In this document: positions 63,966 through 64,000 of the stretch, in pieces
How positions within the stretch are numbered: the stretch's first letter is position 1
How the letters are laid out: each line of letters opens with the position of its first letter
Source: Flavobacterium ginsengisoli
Lineage (GTDB): Bacteria > Bacteroidota > Bacteroidia > Flavobacteriales > Flavobacteriaceae
Direction of reading: 5' to 3'
Assembly: GCF_029625315.1 (NCBI RefSeq)
Contig: NZ_CP121110.1
Coordinates: 620,001 to 684,000 of the forward strand
Length of the DNA stretch: 64,000 nucleotides
Made by a program: the position numbers and the translations under genes
Notes under the pieces: generated by a model
The model's input: the letters and a program-made list of their open reading frames with translations, nothing else
Told to the model about the DNA's origin: nothing
Databases searched by the model: none

Positions 63966-64000
63966 ATGTGGAACTATTTATATTTCAAATTCAGCATTAA
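63966..64000 (+). CDS. possible start of a gene running out of the window
   Basis: An ATG at 63966 opens MWNYLYFKFSI and continues to the window edge. It follows a terminator and a promoter-like element, which supports a new gene, but eleven residues are too few to identify it. Confidence 0.35.
   Translation, partial: MWNYLYFKFSI

Overview
The window looks like a chromosomal segment of a Flavobacterium or close relative (Bacteroidota). The evidence is: AT-rich DNA, a SusC/SusD pair, a one-protein hybrid two-component regulator with a beta-propeller sensor, lipoprotein signals of Bacteroidota type, HmuY-type proteins, an Oar-type TonB-dependent receptor, and intergenic palindromes with text such as CACGCAGAT...ATCTGCGTG. 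No rRNA, tRNA, CRISPR array, transposase or phage gene was seen.

Layout. (1) 1-21741, polysaccharide utilisation locus A: a divergent GH125 alpha-1,6-mannosidase (partial, minus), then GH89 alpha-N-acetylglucosaminidase, SusC, SusD, two GH92 alpha-mannosidases, a small secreted protein, a DUF4861 protein, a metallophosphoesterase and the hybrid two-component sensor/regulator. The set points to a mannose-rich glycan with alpha-GlcNAc. (2) 22165-37284, carbohydrate cluster B without its own SusC/D: myo-inositol oxygenase, GH2, a DUF5009 membrane acyltransferase, an SSS symporter, two tandem GH28, GH51 and GH95. This fits pectin or rhamnogalacturonan side-chain use. (3) 37421-46003, minus strand: Oar-like TonB-dependent receptor, histidine kinase and response regulator, bestrophin-like channel, serine hydrolase, polysaccharide deacetylase. 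(4) 46193-51293, plus strand: MprF-type lysyl-phosphatidylglycerol synthase/flippase, DUF998 membrane protein, AcvB/VirJ-type hydrolase, DUF488 protein; a lipid-aminoacylation module. (5) 51307-56660, minus strand: a compact biosynthetic operon with a flavin reductase, methyltransferase, type III polyketide synthase, FabZ-like dehydratase, ketoacyl-ACP synthase and an ACP / phosphopantetheinyl transferase. This is the best candidate for an undescribed system. (6) 57115-63854, plus strand: a heme-uptake-like locus with an HmuR-like receptor, two HmuY-family lipoproteins, two DUF5018-like lipoproteins and a small lipoprotein.

A feature of the whole window is that 18 otherwise well-conserved genes are broken by about 26 single- or double-base indels. 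At least eleven of them have one signature: the reading frame demands GCAGC (or GCTGC) but the sequence reads GCGAGC/GCAAGC (or GCTCGC/GCTTGC). Most of the rest are homopolymer-length changes. After correction every gene has a length divisible by three and intact motifs. I therefore annotate these as single genes with probable sequence errors rather than real pseudogenes, and give each break position. All functions are inferred by recognition of families from the translated sequence; no database search was run.
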